From assembly GCF_006227205.1 (NCBI RefSeq), contig NZ_VCNG01000013.1:80404-144403 (forward strand): 64,000 nt of DNA, in the 5' to 3' direction. How positions within the stretch are numbered: the stretch's first letter is position 1; the number at the start of each line of letters is the position of its first letter. This DNA is from Pseudomonas sp. ICMP22404 (GTDB lineage Bacteria > Pseudomonadota > Gammaproteobacteria > Pseudomonadales > Pseudomonadaceae). Positions 16,998 through 24,767 of the stretch are shown piece after piece. The position numbers and the translations under genes are program-made. Under the pieces are notes generated by a model. It made no database searches. It was not told the origin of the DNA and saw nothing but the letters and a program-made list of their open reading frames with translations.

Positions 16998-17574
16998 CCA
17001 CGAACCTTCGCTGCCGATTGCACAGGCCAAAGTGATTAATCGAAAGCTGTCTGTAGAGCTCTATGGTCAGCTCATGTACGGAAAGATGATCAACCGCACC
17101 GTCTTTATTGATGGTGGCTTGAAGTCAAATCCGTACTTCGAGGAGGTACTGAATAATTTCGATCATTACCGCAGTCTCTACGATCTGATTGGGTACGAGC
17201 TGGTCATGCGTGATGGCTTTGCCTACATCCGCACCAGTGATGGTATTGATGCCAGAGATGATCTAGCACGCAACATCCAAGGCCTGCTGCTGGTGCTGTT
17301 TCGGGGAGCATTGGAGTTGGGATTCACAATGGATGTGCTGCTGAAAGACTCGGCGGGTCTGTCAAACATCCATATCGAAGAAATCGGCAAGGCGGAGGAT
17401 AAGGTTGAGGTTTTGATAGCGTGTGGGATGAAAAGCGGTATGTTAATGGAGCACATCAAGAAGCTCGAAACACGAGCCATTGCTTACCGTAACGGAAGGG
17501 GGAATTTAGTCTTATCTGAATCAGGCGCCGCTTTTTTTGATGATCTCCTTGGTGAAGGCGATCTCGACGTTTAG
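16990..17574 (+). CDS. MukE-like subunit, JetB/MksE-type (194 aa)
   Basis: A small protein with a winged-helix look: NPYFEEVLNNFDHYRSLYDL then GYELVMRDGFAYIRT, a pattern seen in MukE/MksE/JetB (helix, YxxLxxxxGYxL, then a beta hairpin). It overlaps the kleisin-like gene by 8 bases (ATGTTTGA), which suggests coupled translation of a fixed-ratio complex. It ends the four-gene operon. Function is inferred as the kleisin-bound accessory subunit. Confidence 0.68.
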   Translation: MFDHEPSLPIAQAKVINRKLSVELYGQLMYGKMINRTVFIDGGLKSNPYFEEVLNNFDHYRSLYDLIGYELVMRDGFAYIRTSDGIDARDDLARNIQGLLLVLFRGALELGFTMDVLLKDSAGLSNIHIEEIGKAEDKVEVLIACGMKSGMLMEHIKKLETRAIAYRNGRGNLVLSESGAAFFDDLLGEGDLDV

Positions 17575-17780
17575 GGTGAGCTGACCCCAGAGAGGTACGT
17601 ATGCCAGGGAAATTGGGCGCAACTCAATCCTTGGGTATATGGCCATGCCTACATTGCTGCCGCATCAGTGGGTGTCGACCTGACTTACGTAAGGCGAGTT
17701 GGGTGGACGCTTACGATTGTCGCCCCTGTGCGTACGATGTCCCCACTCACATGAACAGGGGCTTCTAGCAAACGATACCG
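17575..17780. other. Intergenic region between convergent defence modules
   Basis: About 200 bases separate the end of the Wadjet-like operon from the end of the convergent nuclease-helicase gene. I see no clear gene, repeat or strong terminator hairpin here. The composition resembles the flanking genes, so a decayed gene is possible. Confidence 0.5.
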
Positions 17781-19649
17781 TCAATGATTGCTGTGTTGGC
17801 TAAGCCGACTCTCGAAGTACTGCGCAGTCTCTTTGTCGGTGCAGTACAGGTAGCAACCCTTCATCCCACGTGTCATCAGAGTTCGGTATGTATTTTTGAT
17901 GATCAGGTCTGTTTCTTTTTTCGCCAGGGTAGGTTGCTCTTTCATCATTTTTTTCCAGCCGCGAATCGATTTATCGTGCTTGTCGCGCTCGGCCGGGGAT
18001 GTCACTACCTTACCGTCACGTACGATTAGGTCTGGCCCGATGATCACCCCGATGTAGTCGACTTCCAAACCTTGGCAGGTATGAATACAGCCAACCTGCT
18101 CAATGGAGTTCTCAGCGATGATCCATAGGCTGCCATCCTGATCCAGGTTCCATTGGCGTTTGTAGTCACCAATGACGATATCAGCAGCGGTGGAGTCTTT
18201 CTTGCTCAGCCAAGGCCAGCAATAGCCCGCGACCACACGAGCTTTGTTTCCGTGGTTTTTCTCGTTGATTGCTTCATGCATCGCCTGAGGTGAGTCGAAC
18301 ACCTTAAACTCGTACTCTTGAGTCTCAAGCGTCGGATTTGCCGTCGAGCGAATGCCTAGTGTGTCATCCAGCCATGCCAGGTAACCGTCAGAACCACTGC
18401 AGCGAAACTGCGAAGACAGCACGTGTTCTTCAACCACAGCACCCTTGGCTTTTGCAAAGGCGCGTATCGCCTGCTTGCTGCCGATATCGCTCAAGGTTAC
18501 ACGCTGGTCTTCATCAATGAAGAAAATTGAGCATTTCGCTGAGTCAATCAGCTCTTTGATTTGGTTCTCCCCAAGGTTTCCGTAAAGCCCGCTTTTCTCA
18601 TTCAGCCGGTGAGCTTCGTCCACGATAAGCGCGTCGAATGTGTTGGGCTCAGTGTCAATGAATGCCCCAGAGCCTGAAAAGAAATTCGAGAAATGGCTGC
18701 GCTTGATGGTGCCAACCAGTTTGCTTTCGTAGACCTTGCGTGGGGCAGCATTCTTGGAGACGTATTTGCTCATCAGCTTCAATTCGGTGAGCTTCACCAG
18801 CAGATTGATAGCGAGAACAGTTTTCCCGGTGCCCGGTCCACCTTCGATGATCATCACCTTGGGTGCTTGGTCCGAGGCCTCGCTTGCCGCCGCCAGCGCC
18901 GACTCAAAAATTGCTTTCTGATCGTCAATCAACACGAACTCGGGTTTGCCTTTCATCAACCCCCCGAGTGCTTCGGCTAGCGCCTTGGACGGGCGAATTT
19001 TTCCTTCGGACAGCTCGTAAAGGACCTCTTTGTTGTCGCCATGACTTATATGCTTTTTCAGAAAGCTTCTGAGTTTACTGAGCTCTTCCGGGCCTTTCAG
19101 AAACAGGGGAGCCTTGCTGATGTGGGGCTCGTAGTGAGCCGAATCTATGATGCCGTCGCTGACGTAGTTATGGAGGTAGGCACACGGACGGATTTCGATG
19201 CTTTTGTCATACACCGCCTCGTTGAAGCCTTCCAACAGCGCTGCATATGACCACACCTGATAGGACGGGTGAATGGTCTCAATGAGGCCGCCACCCAATG
19301 CCGTTTTGACGATGGCATCCTTGGTTGTGGCGTTGGCCTTACTCCATTGCTTCAGCTCGATAAGTACGGCCTTTTTTGCCTGGTTTTCGTCGCGACCGGT
19401 GAGTAGAAAGTCGATTCGCTTCGACGACTGCGGAATGTGCAATTCAATGGCCAGGCCTGCATCGCTCGGCAGGCCCTCATCTCTAAGGACCTTGGCCATA
19501 TATGTTAGGGACCCTTGCCACGACCTGATTTCCGAGGTGCCAACGTTCTTGCCGGTAGCTTCCTTGTAATGCCTGAGGATCACCTCCTCGATGTCATCGT
19601 TATCGTTGTCTTTAAGAAATTGCTGTTTGGTCGCAGCGTAAACGATCAC
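17781..19649 (-). CDS. DUF2075-type ATPase/helicase with N-terminal nuclease-like domain (622 aa)
   Basis: Residues about 65-105 contain a PD-(D/E)XK-like motif: RIDFLLTG (D80) then AVLIELKQW (E98, K100). Residues 240-600 form a superfamily-1-like ATPase: Walker A GGPGTGKT (270-277), Walker B IVDEAH (342-347), the DEDQRVT motif, SSQFRCSG, and a late IHTCQGLEVDYIGVIIG motif. This is the DUF2075/Schlafen-type helicase fold. The start is GTG at 19649 with AAGGA upstream. It lies directly after a MazG-like gene (24 bases), a pairing that suggests one module. Likely anti-phage nuclease-helicase; substrate unknown. Confidence 0.78.
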   Translation of the reverse strand: MIVYAATKQQFLKDNDNDDIEEVILRHYKEATGKNVGTSEIRSWQGSLTYMAKVLRDEGLPSDAGLAIELHIPQSSKRIDFLLTGRDENQAKKAVLIELKQWSKANATTKDAIVKTALGGGLIETIHPSYQVWSYAALLEGFNEAVYDKSIEIRPCAYLHNYVSDGIIDSAHYEPHISKAPLFLKGPEELSKLRSFLKKHISHGDNKEVLYELSEGKIRPSKALAEALGGLMKGKPEFVLIDDQKAIFESALAAASEASDQAPKVMIIEGGPGTGKTVLAINLLVKLTELKLMSKYVSKNAAPRKVYESKLVGTIKRSHFSNFFSGSGAFIDTEPNTFDALIVDEAHRLNEKSGLYGNLGENQIKELIDSAKCSIFFIDEDQRVTLSDIGSKQAIRAFAKAKGAVVEEHVLSSQFRCSGSDGYLAWLDDTLGIRSTANPTLETQEYEFKVFDSPQAMHEAINEKNHGNKARVVAGYCWPWLSKKDSTAADIVIGDYKRQWNLDQDGSLWIIAENSIEQVGCIHTCQGLEVDYIGVIIGPDLIVRDGKVVTSPAERDKHDKSIRGWKKMMKEQPTLAKKETDLIIKNTYRTLMTRGMKGCYLYCTDKETAQYFESRLSQHSNH

Positions 19650-19673
19650 GGGTTGTCCTTAGATGCGTGTTGG

Positions 19674-20057
19674 TCAGAGTCGGTCGTACTTTTTGCTGTT
19701 GCTTTTGGCTTTATCTACGGGGTACTTCTGGCCGTTCGAGGCGAGTTTCCGTGTCACAGCCTCGTTGAGGTCGATGCCGAGCACGCTGCTCAGGCGAACC
19801 AGGTACATCAGTACGTCCGCCAGTTCATCCTTTACGGCTTGGCCGATTTCGGGATCTGTTGCGGCGGAGATCGAATCGGCATCGCTCATCCATTGGAAAA
19901 TCTCGCACAGCTCTCCTACCTCGCCAGTGAGAGCCAGGATGAGATTTTTGGGAGAGTGGAACTGCTGCCAGTCGCGATCATCTGCGAACCGCTGGAGGGA
20001 TGCGGCAAGCTTCACTACGTCAACCAGTGGCGCGGATGAGCTGTCTGAGTCACTCAC
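19674..20057 (-). CDS. MazG-like nucleotide pyrophosphohydrolase (127 aa)
   Basis: An all-alpha NTP pyrophosphatase of the MazG/dCTPase group. Metal-binding signatures are GEVGELCEIFQW (glutamates) and DELADVLMYLVRL (ExxD). The size is that of single-domain MazG-like enzymes that hydrolyse (d)NTPs to monophosphates. GTG start at 20057 with AAGAGA upstream. It precedes the DUF2075 gene by 24 bases on the same strand. In a defence setting it could deplete or clean nucleotide pools, or remove modified dNTPs; this is inference. Confidence 0.85.
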   Translation of the reverse strand: MSDSDSSSAPLVDVVKLAASLQRFADDRDWQQFHSPKNLILALTGEVGELCEIFQWMSDADSISAATDPEIGQAVKDELADVLMYLVRLSSVLGIDLNEAVTRKLASNGQKYPVDKAKSNSKKYDRL

Positions 20058-20259
20058 GGGGTTATCTCTTGGGCATCGGTGGGGAAAATGTGTAGGAAAT
20101 CTGGCCTTGGATTGTAAGAGTTTTTGCTGTGTTCGCAGATTTTTTTGTATTTTTTCTCACCTGTTGATTGCCGGCCGGATTGCTTGCCAGTGTTCGCTAT
20201 CGATGAGTGTGAATCCGCAGAGGGTGACTGCGAATTCACAGCTGGGGTCTGTCGTTTTT

Positions 20260-22125
20260 TTAGTGAACTACTTCTTGGATTGCCGGCTGAATGTGAGTTG
20301 CCCAAAATTTCACGAGAGGGCTACAAGTGATGTGAAACATTAGCCAGCATGCGTAGATGCAAGGGGCGCCGTAGCAGTTGCTAGCAGTGAGTTTGCCGTG
20401 AGCCATTTCGTGCCTCAGCATAGGCCCGCCCTTTAGGTTGAAAAGTAGATGGAACATGTAAGTTATGTCCTTGCCAAATGCCTGCTCTAACTCATCTTTG
20501 CGGTTCGAGTACATTTGACTGAGAGACTGGTCTTCCTGCGTAAGGTCGACATTGAGCTTTGCTGTTCTGGCGCCCCGGTTAGTAAGCACGTATCGGAGAG
20601 AGTTTTCCAATTGAGGAATGAGTGCGTGAACAGCAGAAACCATGTCTCCTTGAATCATTCGAGCGAAACCCAGTGCAAAAATTGCCTCGTGCCCTGGTGG
20701 TACGAAAGCACTGTGGTAAACGAGTGGCTCCAAATGTCTCTCGTCGATGCACTCGTACTGAGTCATGGTGATGCATGCAGGCTTAATGAAGGCTTCGGTT
20801 TCAACATGATAGTGGAACCCAACTTCTGTGAGGGCTTCATGATCGAACCACTCTTCAGAAGGCTTGTCTCCGAAACCAGCTGATGGTGATTGAGCAATCA
20901 TCTTTCCTTGCTGGTCGGAATAACTTTTCCCCATGCTTGAAGATAGGAAGTATTTACTTTTCTTTTGGAGGCAGTTTTTATGTAGCGCAATTTTCTCTGG
21001 TGGCCTCGAGGCGAATGCAAGTCGGTACAGCATTTCGTGAACTTCCAGACTCTCGAAATCATCAATCGTTGCCTGTCGTGCGTCAGTTAGGTCTACGGGG
21101 ATGCTGAACTCACCCAATTCAGATAGCGAGTCTTCTTCAAATTGCTGTAACTCTAGCTTTAGCTCATTGATTCGCTCATTCATTCCACCAATAGATCTGA
21201 GCTCACCAATCGCGTCTCTTGTCCATGACGCTTTAGCCATATTTGAACCGATTGCATCCCTCATTCTTAGTGTCTGGTCAACAGCGTCTAACTTGCACCG
21301 GGCCGAGGCTTCTTTGTCGCCTACTTTGGAGTATGCATAAGCGGCATGGAGCCAGACTTTTTTCACTGCTTCTGCGTATTGTTTGTCCTTGGTAGCAGTA
21401 GCCATTGACTCTGCGTCCTTGGCTATGTCTCCCCATTCAAGCAAACCGAAGTTCTGACCTAGGGAGGAAAGTCTATGGAAAGAAATCAAATTTAGTTTGT
21501 CTTTTGTAATCTCATAGGCTTTTGCGAACGTCCCTTTTGCATAATCCGGAATAGCCTTTCTCTTCCCGGTTGAAGCGTATATCGCAAATGCTCGCTCAAT
21601 AAGATCAACAACCTTTGAAGGGACTTCGAAATCTGACTCGTATTGATACAGTAGGCCTCCAGTAAAGAATAGATTCACGGCATCGAGGTACGAGGTAGAC
21701 GCAATCTCCGCCATTCTGTGAAGCTTTCTATTCGTGTACCAGCAACTGTCTGCGATTCGCGCACGAAGCAATGGATGGTCTATATGGTCAGTGACTTGCG
21801 TTAAGGCGTCTTGCTGCTCACCTATGTAATCACTCGGTATTAGTGACCTCCGACCATCCATGATCATTTGAGGGCTAAACGCGTCAGTCCTGTTGGGATT
21901 GAAGTGGTAACTACAAATCACAGCAAGCACGCTGTATGCACGTCCGGCAGCGGCATCTCCCAACTCTTTGGCAGCTTGAGCCGCCCTTTGGAATACTTCC
22001 TGCAATGTATGGAAGTGGAGGGTGTTCGTCATGGTAAGGATTGACGAATGACTGACGTGCTCAAAGTCATCTACGGTCGCCACGTCCATCACGGGTTGGT
22101 TTTCCTTATGATCCTGTTCACCCAC
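20260..22125 (-). CDS. DUF4209-like protein with C-terminal RxxxxH (HEPN-like) motif (621 aa)
   Basis: I recognise only the C-terminal part. The stretch FARMIQGDMVSAVHALIPQL followed by ENSLRYVLTNRGA and, near the end, GGPMLRHEMAHGK (R571, H576) resembles DUF4209, whose conserved end reads LRNxxAHG. The RxxxxH spacing is that of HEPN ribonucleases. The N-terminal 350 residues are helical and TPR-like in feel, with no motif I can name. Start: GTG 22125 is preferred because GGAGG lies 8 bases before it; a GTG five codons upstream overlaps that site. It is a single gene between two defence modules and may be an RNA-targeting defence protein. Confidence 0.6.
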   Translation of the reverse strand: MGEQDHKENQPVMDVATVDDFEHVSHSSILTMTNTLHFHTLQEVFQRAAQAAKELGDAAAGRAYSVLAVICSYHFNPNRTDAFSPQMIMDGRRSLIPSDYIGEQQDALTQVTDHIDHPLLRARIADSCWYTNRKLHRMAEIASTSYLDAVNLFFTGGLLYQYESDFEVPSKVVDLIERAFAIYASTGKRKAIPDYAKGTFAKAYEITKDKLNLISFHRLSSLGQNFGLLEWGDIAKDAESMATATKDKQYAEAVKKVWLHAAYAYSKVGDKEASARCKLDAVDQTLRMRDAIGSNMAKASWTRDAIGELRSIGGMNERINELKLELQQFEEDSLSELGEFSIPVDLTDARQATIDDFESLEVHEMLYRLAFASRPPEKIALHKNCLQKKSKYFLSSSMGKSYSDQQGKMIAQSPSAGFGDKPSEEWFDHEALTEVGFHYHVETEAFIKPACITMTQYECIDERHLEPLVYHSAFVPPGHEAIFALGFARMIQGDMVSAVHALIPQLENSLRYVLTNRGARTAKLNVDLTQEDQSLSQMYSNRKDELEQAFGKDITYMFHLLFNLKGGPMLRHEMAHGKLTASNCYGAPCIYACWLMFHITCSPLVKFWATHIQPAIQEVVH

Positions 22126-22700
22126 GTTTAAATCCTCCACGATTCAAGGTGGAGTCAGCTTATCCGAAATCGCGGTGGTGGCCACTAGCCATTGAGCGGC
22201 CCCTGTAGGGATCTATAGGGAGTGGCAGTCGTTAGTGCCAGGACGGAAGGGGTTCAGATGGCTGTCGGAGGCTTCTGACTAGAACCAGTCATCCACGAAC
22301 GTCCGCCAACCCATTGCTGCCATTCGTGGAAGACAGCTATCGGCCACAACTCGCCATCGATGTCCGAGGGCGACGATCTACTAATAGCCTCAATCGTTCT
22401 TACAACACCACTCTCGATGAGCGCGGACTGCATCCGTGAATCCCTTGTTCTATTGGTTTTGTCTCGTGATGTTGCCCAGGTCAACAGGAGTGGGATCAAG
22501 GTTCTGCCTTTGGTTGGACTACCCCGCCCCTGTAGACATCTCCAGCCTATGCGATAACCTCACACCAAGTTATCACTACCAGAGCAAAGCAAGCATCGAA
22601 AAGGCAGTCATCACGCAACTTCCAAATACTTTCTTGACGAAATAGCACTATTCATTCTGACTCAACCGCCCCAACCATAAAAACAAACAAATCTTCAGAA
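22126..22700. other. Gene-poor spacer between the DUF4209-like gene and the CBASS/mCpol cassette
   Basis: About 575 bases. Short open frames exist but none has a recognisable product or a convincing start. Composition shifts from mixed to AT-rich toward 22.6 kb, where the cassette begins, so this is probably a junction between blocks acquired separately. Confidence 0.5.
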
Positions 22701-23303
22701 TCAATAATAAGAAACATCAGCATCAATACTTGTGGACACACGCTTAATGGATATCCTACCGACTGACTTCCGATCAGTATAATATCTGCCCGAAAGAATA
22801 AGCGCTGAGCCGCCTTCAATAACATCAAAAATTGTCGAGCCAACATAATCCCCCCAAGATGGATTCCTGGGTGTAGAGCGATAGACGTAGTAAAGTTTCT
22901 TTTTGTTAAGCTCTATCGTAGGTGTTGTTTCAAGCGTCACTGACTTCACTGTCTCGCCATGCATATCTATTTCAGTAACCAAAAGAGCTTGCCTTATAAC
23001 TGCCCTAACCTCAAAGGTCTTCTGGTCCTCTGTAGTAATTTGCCCCACCCATACCCCATTCAAATCAGGATAAAGTCCTTTCTTAAAAAATCTTGCTATA
23101 AACCAAATTTTTCGAGAGATAAAGGGCGACAACAAAACAAACATCACAACTGTAGATGCCGCAGTGGCAATTGATGCAAGTTTAAATATACTTATATTAG
23201 TACCGGTAAGCCTTTGCGCAAAAACATACGCCACGACTGAAATTAAAATTGAAATCAAAACAACCGACCTCAAAAGCAAATCAAATCTGACAACCCTGAA
23301 CAT
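22701..23303 (-). CDS. Two-helix membrane beta-barrel protein, Cap15/2TM-beta effector of a Panoptes-like pair (200 aa)
   Basis: Residues about 9-29 (LLLRSVVLISILISVVAYVF) and 42-62 (ASIATAASTVVMFVLLSPFI) form two membrane helices. From about residue 77 a soluble beta-rich domain begins with YPDLNGVWVGQITTED, the motif that opens the cyclic-nucleotide-binding barrel of Cap15-type CBASS effectors. The gene starts 8 bases after the mCpol-like stop, so the two are coupled. In the Panoptes arrangement this protein is held inactive by the product of mCpol and disrupts the membrane when that nucleotide is lost. Here that is inferred from family and pairing. It could instead be activated by the CD-NTase product. 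Confidence 0.77.
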   Translation of the reverse strand: MFRVVRFDLLLRSVVLISILISVVAYVFAQRLTGTNISIFKLASIATAASTVVMFVLLSPFISRKIWFIARFFKKGLYPDLNGVWVGQITTEDQKTFEVRAVIRQALLVTEIDMHGETVKSVTLETTPTIELNKKKLYYVYRSTPRNPSWGDYVGSTIFDVIEGGSALILSGRYYTDRKSVGRISIKRVSTSIDADVSYY

Positions 23304-23311
23304 ATAACGCC

Positions 23312-23689
23312 CTATTTAAATCCATCAAGCTTTGATAGCTGATTCTTTCCATTGCTTTTTGATTTCATCAAAGCAATGTAGGCCTCCATCAAACTAGATC
23401 CAACACCTGCTGAAAAGGTGATATCGCTTGTAGAACATGAATTTAAACGAAGAAACATCTCTTCAAAATTGCAATGAGCGTTTGTTTTTGCAACTACGCC
23501 ATCTGCAGCCCTGAAAATCACATGAAATCCTTCCGACTCTAATAGGCTTGCAATTTTCAAGGTGGACTCCTCAAGCTGCTTGCTAATCAACCTTAACCTA
23601 CCCTCATCATTACTCAGGTAGCAGGATGTTATTCTGACCCCAATATCATCACCATCAATAGATATGTATTTCAAGATTATAGCTCGCAA
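23312..23689 (-). CDS. Minimal Cas10-like polymerase/cyclase, mCpol of a Panoptes-like pair (125 aa)
   Basis: This is a single palm domain. The first strand has YISIDGDDIGVRI (catalytic-type D12, D14, D15), the central hairpin has VIFRAADGVVA (D63, in place of the GGDD of Cas10), and the C-terminal part has FSAGVGSSLMEAYIALMKSK then NGKN, which parallels the end of GGDEF and Cas10 palm domains. No HD, zinc or other Cas10 domain is present, and no CRISPR genes are nearby. There is no in-frame ATG start: a stop lies two codons before the TTG at 23689, and a second TTG (codon 6) would give MKYISIDGDD. Expected product: a cyclic dinucleotide. Confidence 0.78.
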   Translation of the reverse strand: MRAIILKYISIDGDDIGVRITSCYLSNDEGRLRLISKQLEESTLKIASLLESEGFHVIFRAADGVVAKTNAHCNFEEMFLRLNSCSTSDITFSAGVGSSLMEAYIALMKSKSNGKNQLSKLDGFK

Positions 23690-23777
23690 TGAGGTTCAGT
23701 TATCGATCATGCCTTAGCTCTCACGTTTATTAGTGAAGCTATGGAAATTATAATTCTCCGGAAGCCGCCAAGCCTGA

Positions 23778-24737
23778 TCAGCACCCTTGAGAGTTCAGCA
23801 AATAAGATCTAAGCGTTTTCTCACGCTGCCCAAAAGAGTCTCGACCACGCTGAAAGAGTATATCCAGCTTATCTAAATTATGCTCCAATAAGTCAGTGGC
23901 CATATGCGGTTCAGTGAATGAATCGCTAATTCTTATTGTCTCAATATCATCAAAAAGTATGCTCCTTAGCTGATCCATAGACTGCGTATTAATCTCCAGC
24001 GTTTTCTGAAGCAAGCGGACACTAATCAGGCGACTTATTAGCCTTTCAATAATAGATCCCCTAGGCTTCGGATAAAAGCCGACGCCAATACTTACAACTC
24101 GAATATCAGCTTTTGGTTTATTCAGACTTTTAACCGCATCTGCGATAGCATACAATGTGGGATTGTTAGCGCAAAACCCACCATCGATCAATTCAACTTT
24201 TTCACCGAGGCTTGTGCAGACGGTCGTAGGTTCAAAAAATGGAAAGGCCGAACAAGATGCCCTAATTGCATCTTTCATCGGAACACCAAAACCAGGAACA
24301 AAACTTCCCTGCCTCCCGTGAGCCTGCTTTGGATCGCTTTTAAAAATCATAGGCCGCTCCTGAACCCAGCGAGAAGCAACAACCCCAAGTCCGGTTTTGA
24401 CGTCATCAAATGTGGTCTGCCCAAATACCTCTTCAGCCAATTTTGAAAGTGACGCAGTTCGTCCAGACCGCGAGTTATGCTTCATTACCTTAGGAACATG
24501 CTCGCGATACAACTTCAAAATGTCGTCAACCTCATACCCTATGGCAATCAATGACGCAATAATCGATCCTGTGCTTGTACCAAACACCAAATCAAATGTC
24601 TGATGAAGCTTCTCTCCCGTTAGGGATTCGATTTCCTTAAGTACCCCAAGCGTATAAAAACCTTTTGCACCTCCTCCGTCTAGCGAGAGAATCCTGAAGG
24701 GGGGCACTGAATTATTCTGCGACTCATCTTTAACCAT
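23778..24737 (-). CDS. capV: CapV patatin-like phospholipase, CBASS effector (319 aa)
   Basis: A complete patatin fold: oxyanion loop DGGGAKG (residues 20-26), nucleophile elbow GTSTG with Ser55, and the catalytic DGG motif in LIDGGFCANNP (Asp185). CapV enzymes are switched on by a cyclic dinucleotide made by the neighbouring CD-NTase and degrade the inner membrane, killing the infected cell. The gene starts 31 bases after the CD-NTase stop on the same strand, so it is the effector of that cyclase. Length is normal for CapV. Confidence 0.9.
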   Translation of the reverse strand: MVKDESQNNSVPPFRILSLDGGGAKGFYTLGVLKEIESLTGEKLHQTFDLVFGTSTGSIIASLIAIGYEVDDILKLYREHVPKVMKHNSRSGRTASLSKLAEEVFGQTTFDDVKTGLGVVASRWVQERPMIFKSDPKQAHGRQGSFVPGFGVPMKDAIRASCSAFPFFEPTTVCTSLGEKVELIDGGFCANNPTLYAIADAVKSLNKPKADIRVVSIGVGFYPKPRGSIIERLISRLISVRLLQKTLEINTQSMDQLRSILFDDIETIRISDSFTEPHMATDLLEHNLDKLDILFQRGRDSFGQREKTLRSYLLNSQGC

Positions 24738-24767
24738 AGAGAAAATCCCGGCCCAGTAGTGCTTAGT

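Noticed and set aside
10667-17574. BREX system suggested by the WYL regulator
   Set aside because: No BrxA, BrxB, BrxC, PglX, PglZ or BrxL genes; the neighbours are SMC-complex components.
22254-22499. 81-aa minus-strand frame in the gap before the CBASS cassette
   Set aside because: No family resemblance and no good ribosome site; left as unassigned spacer.
23312-23689. Type III CRISPR Cas10
   Set aside because: Only a single palm domain of 125 aa; no Cas7, Cas5 or other cas genes and no repeats nearby.
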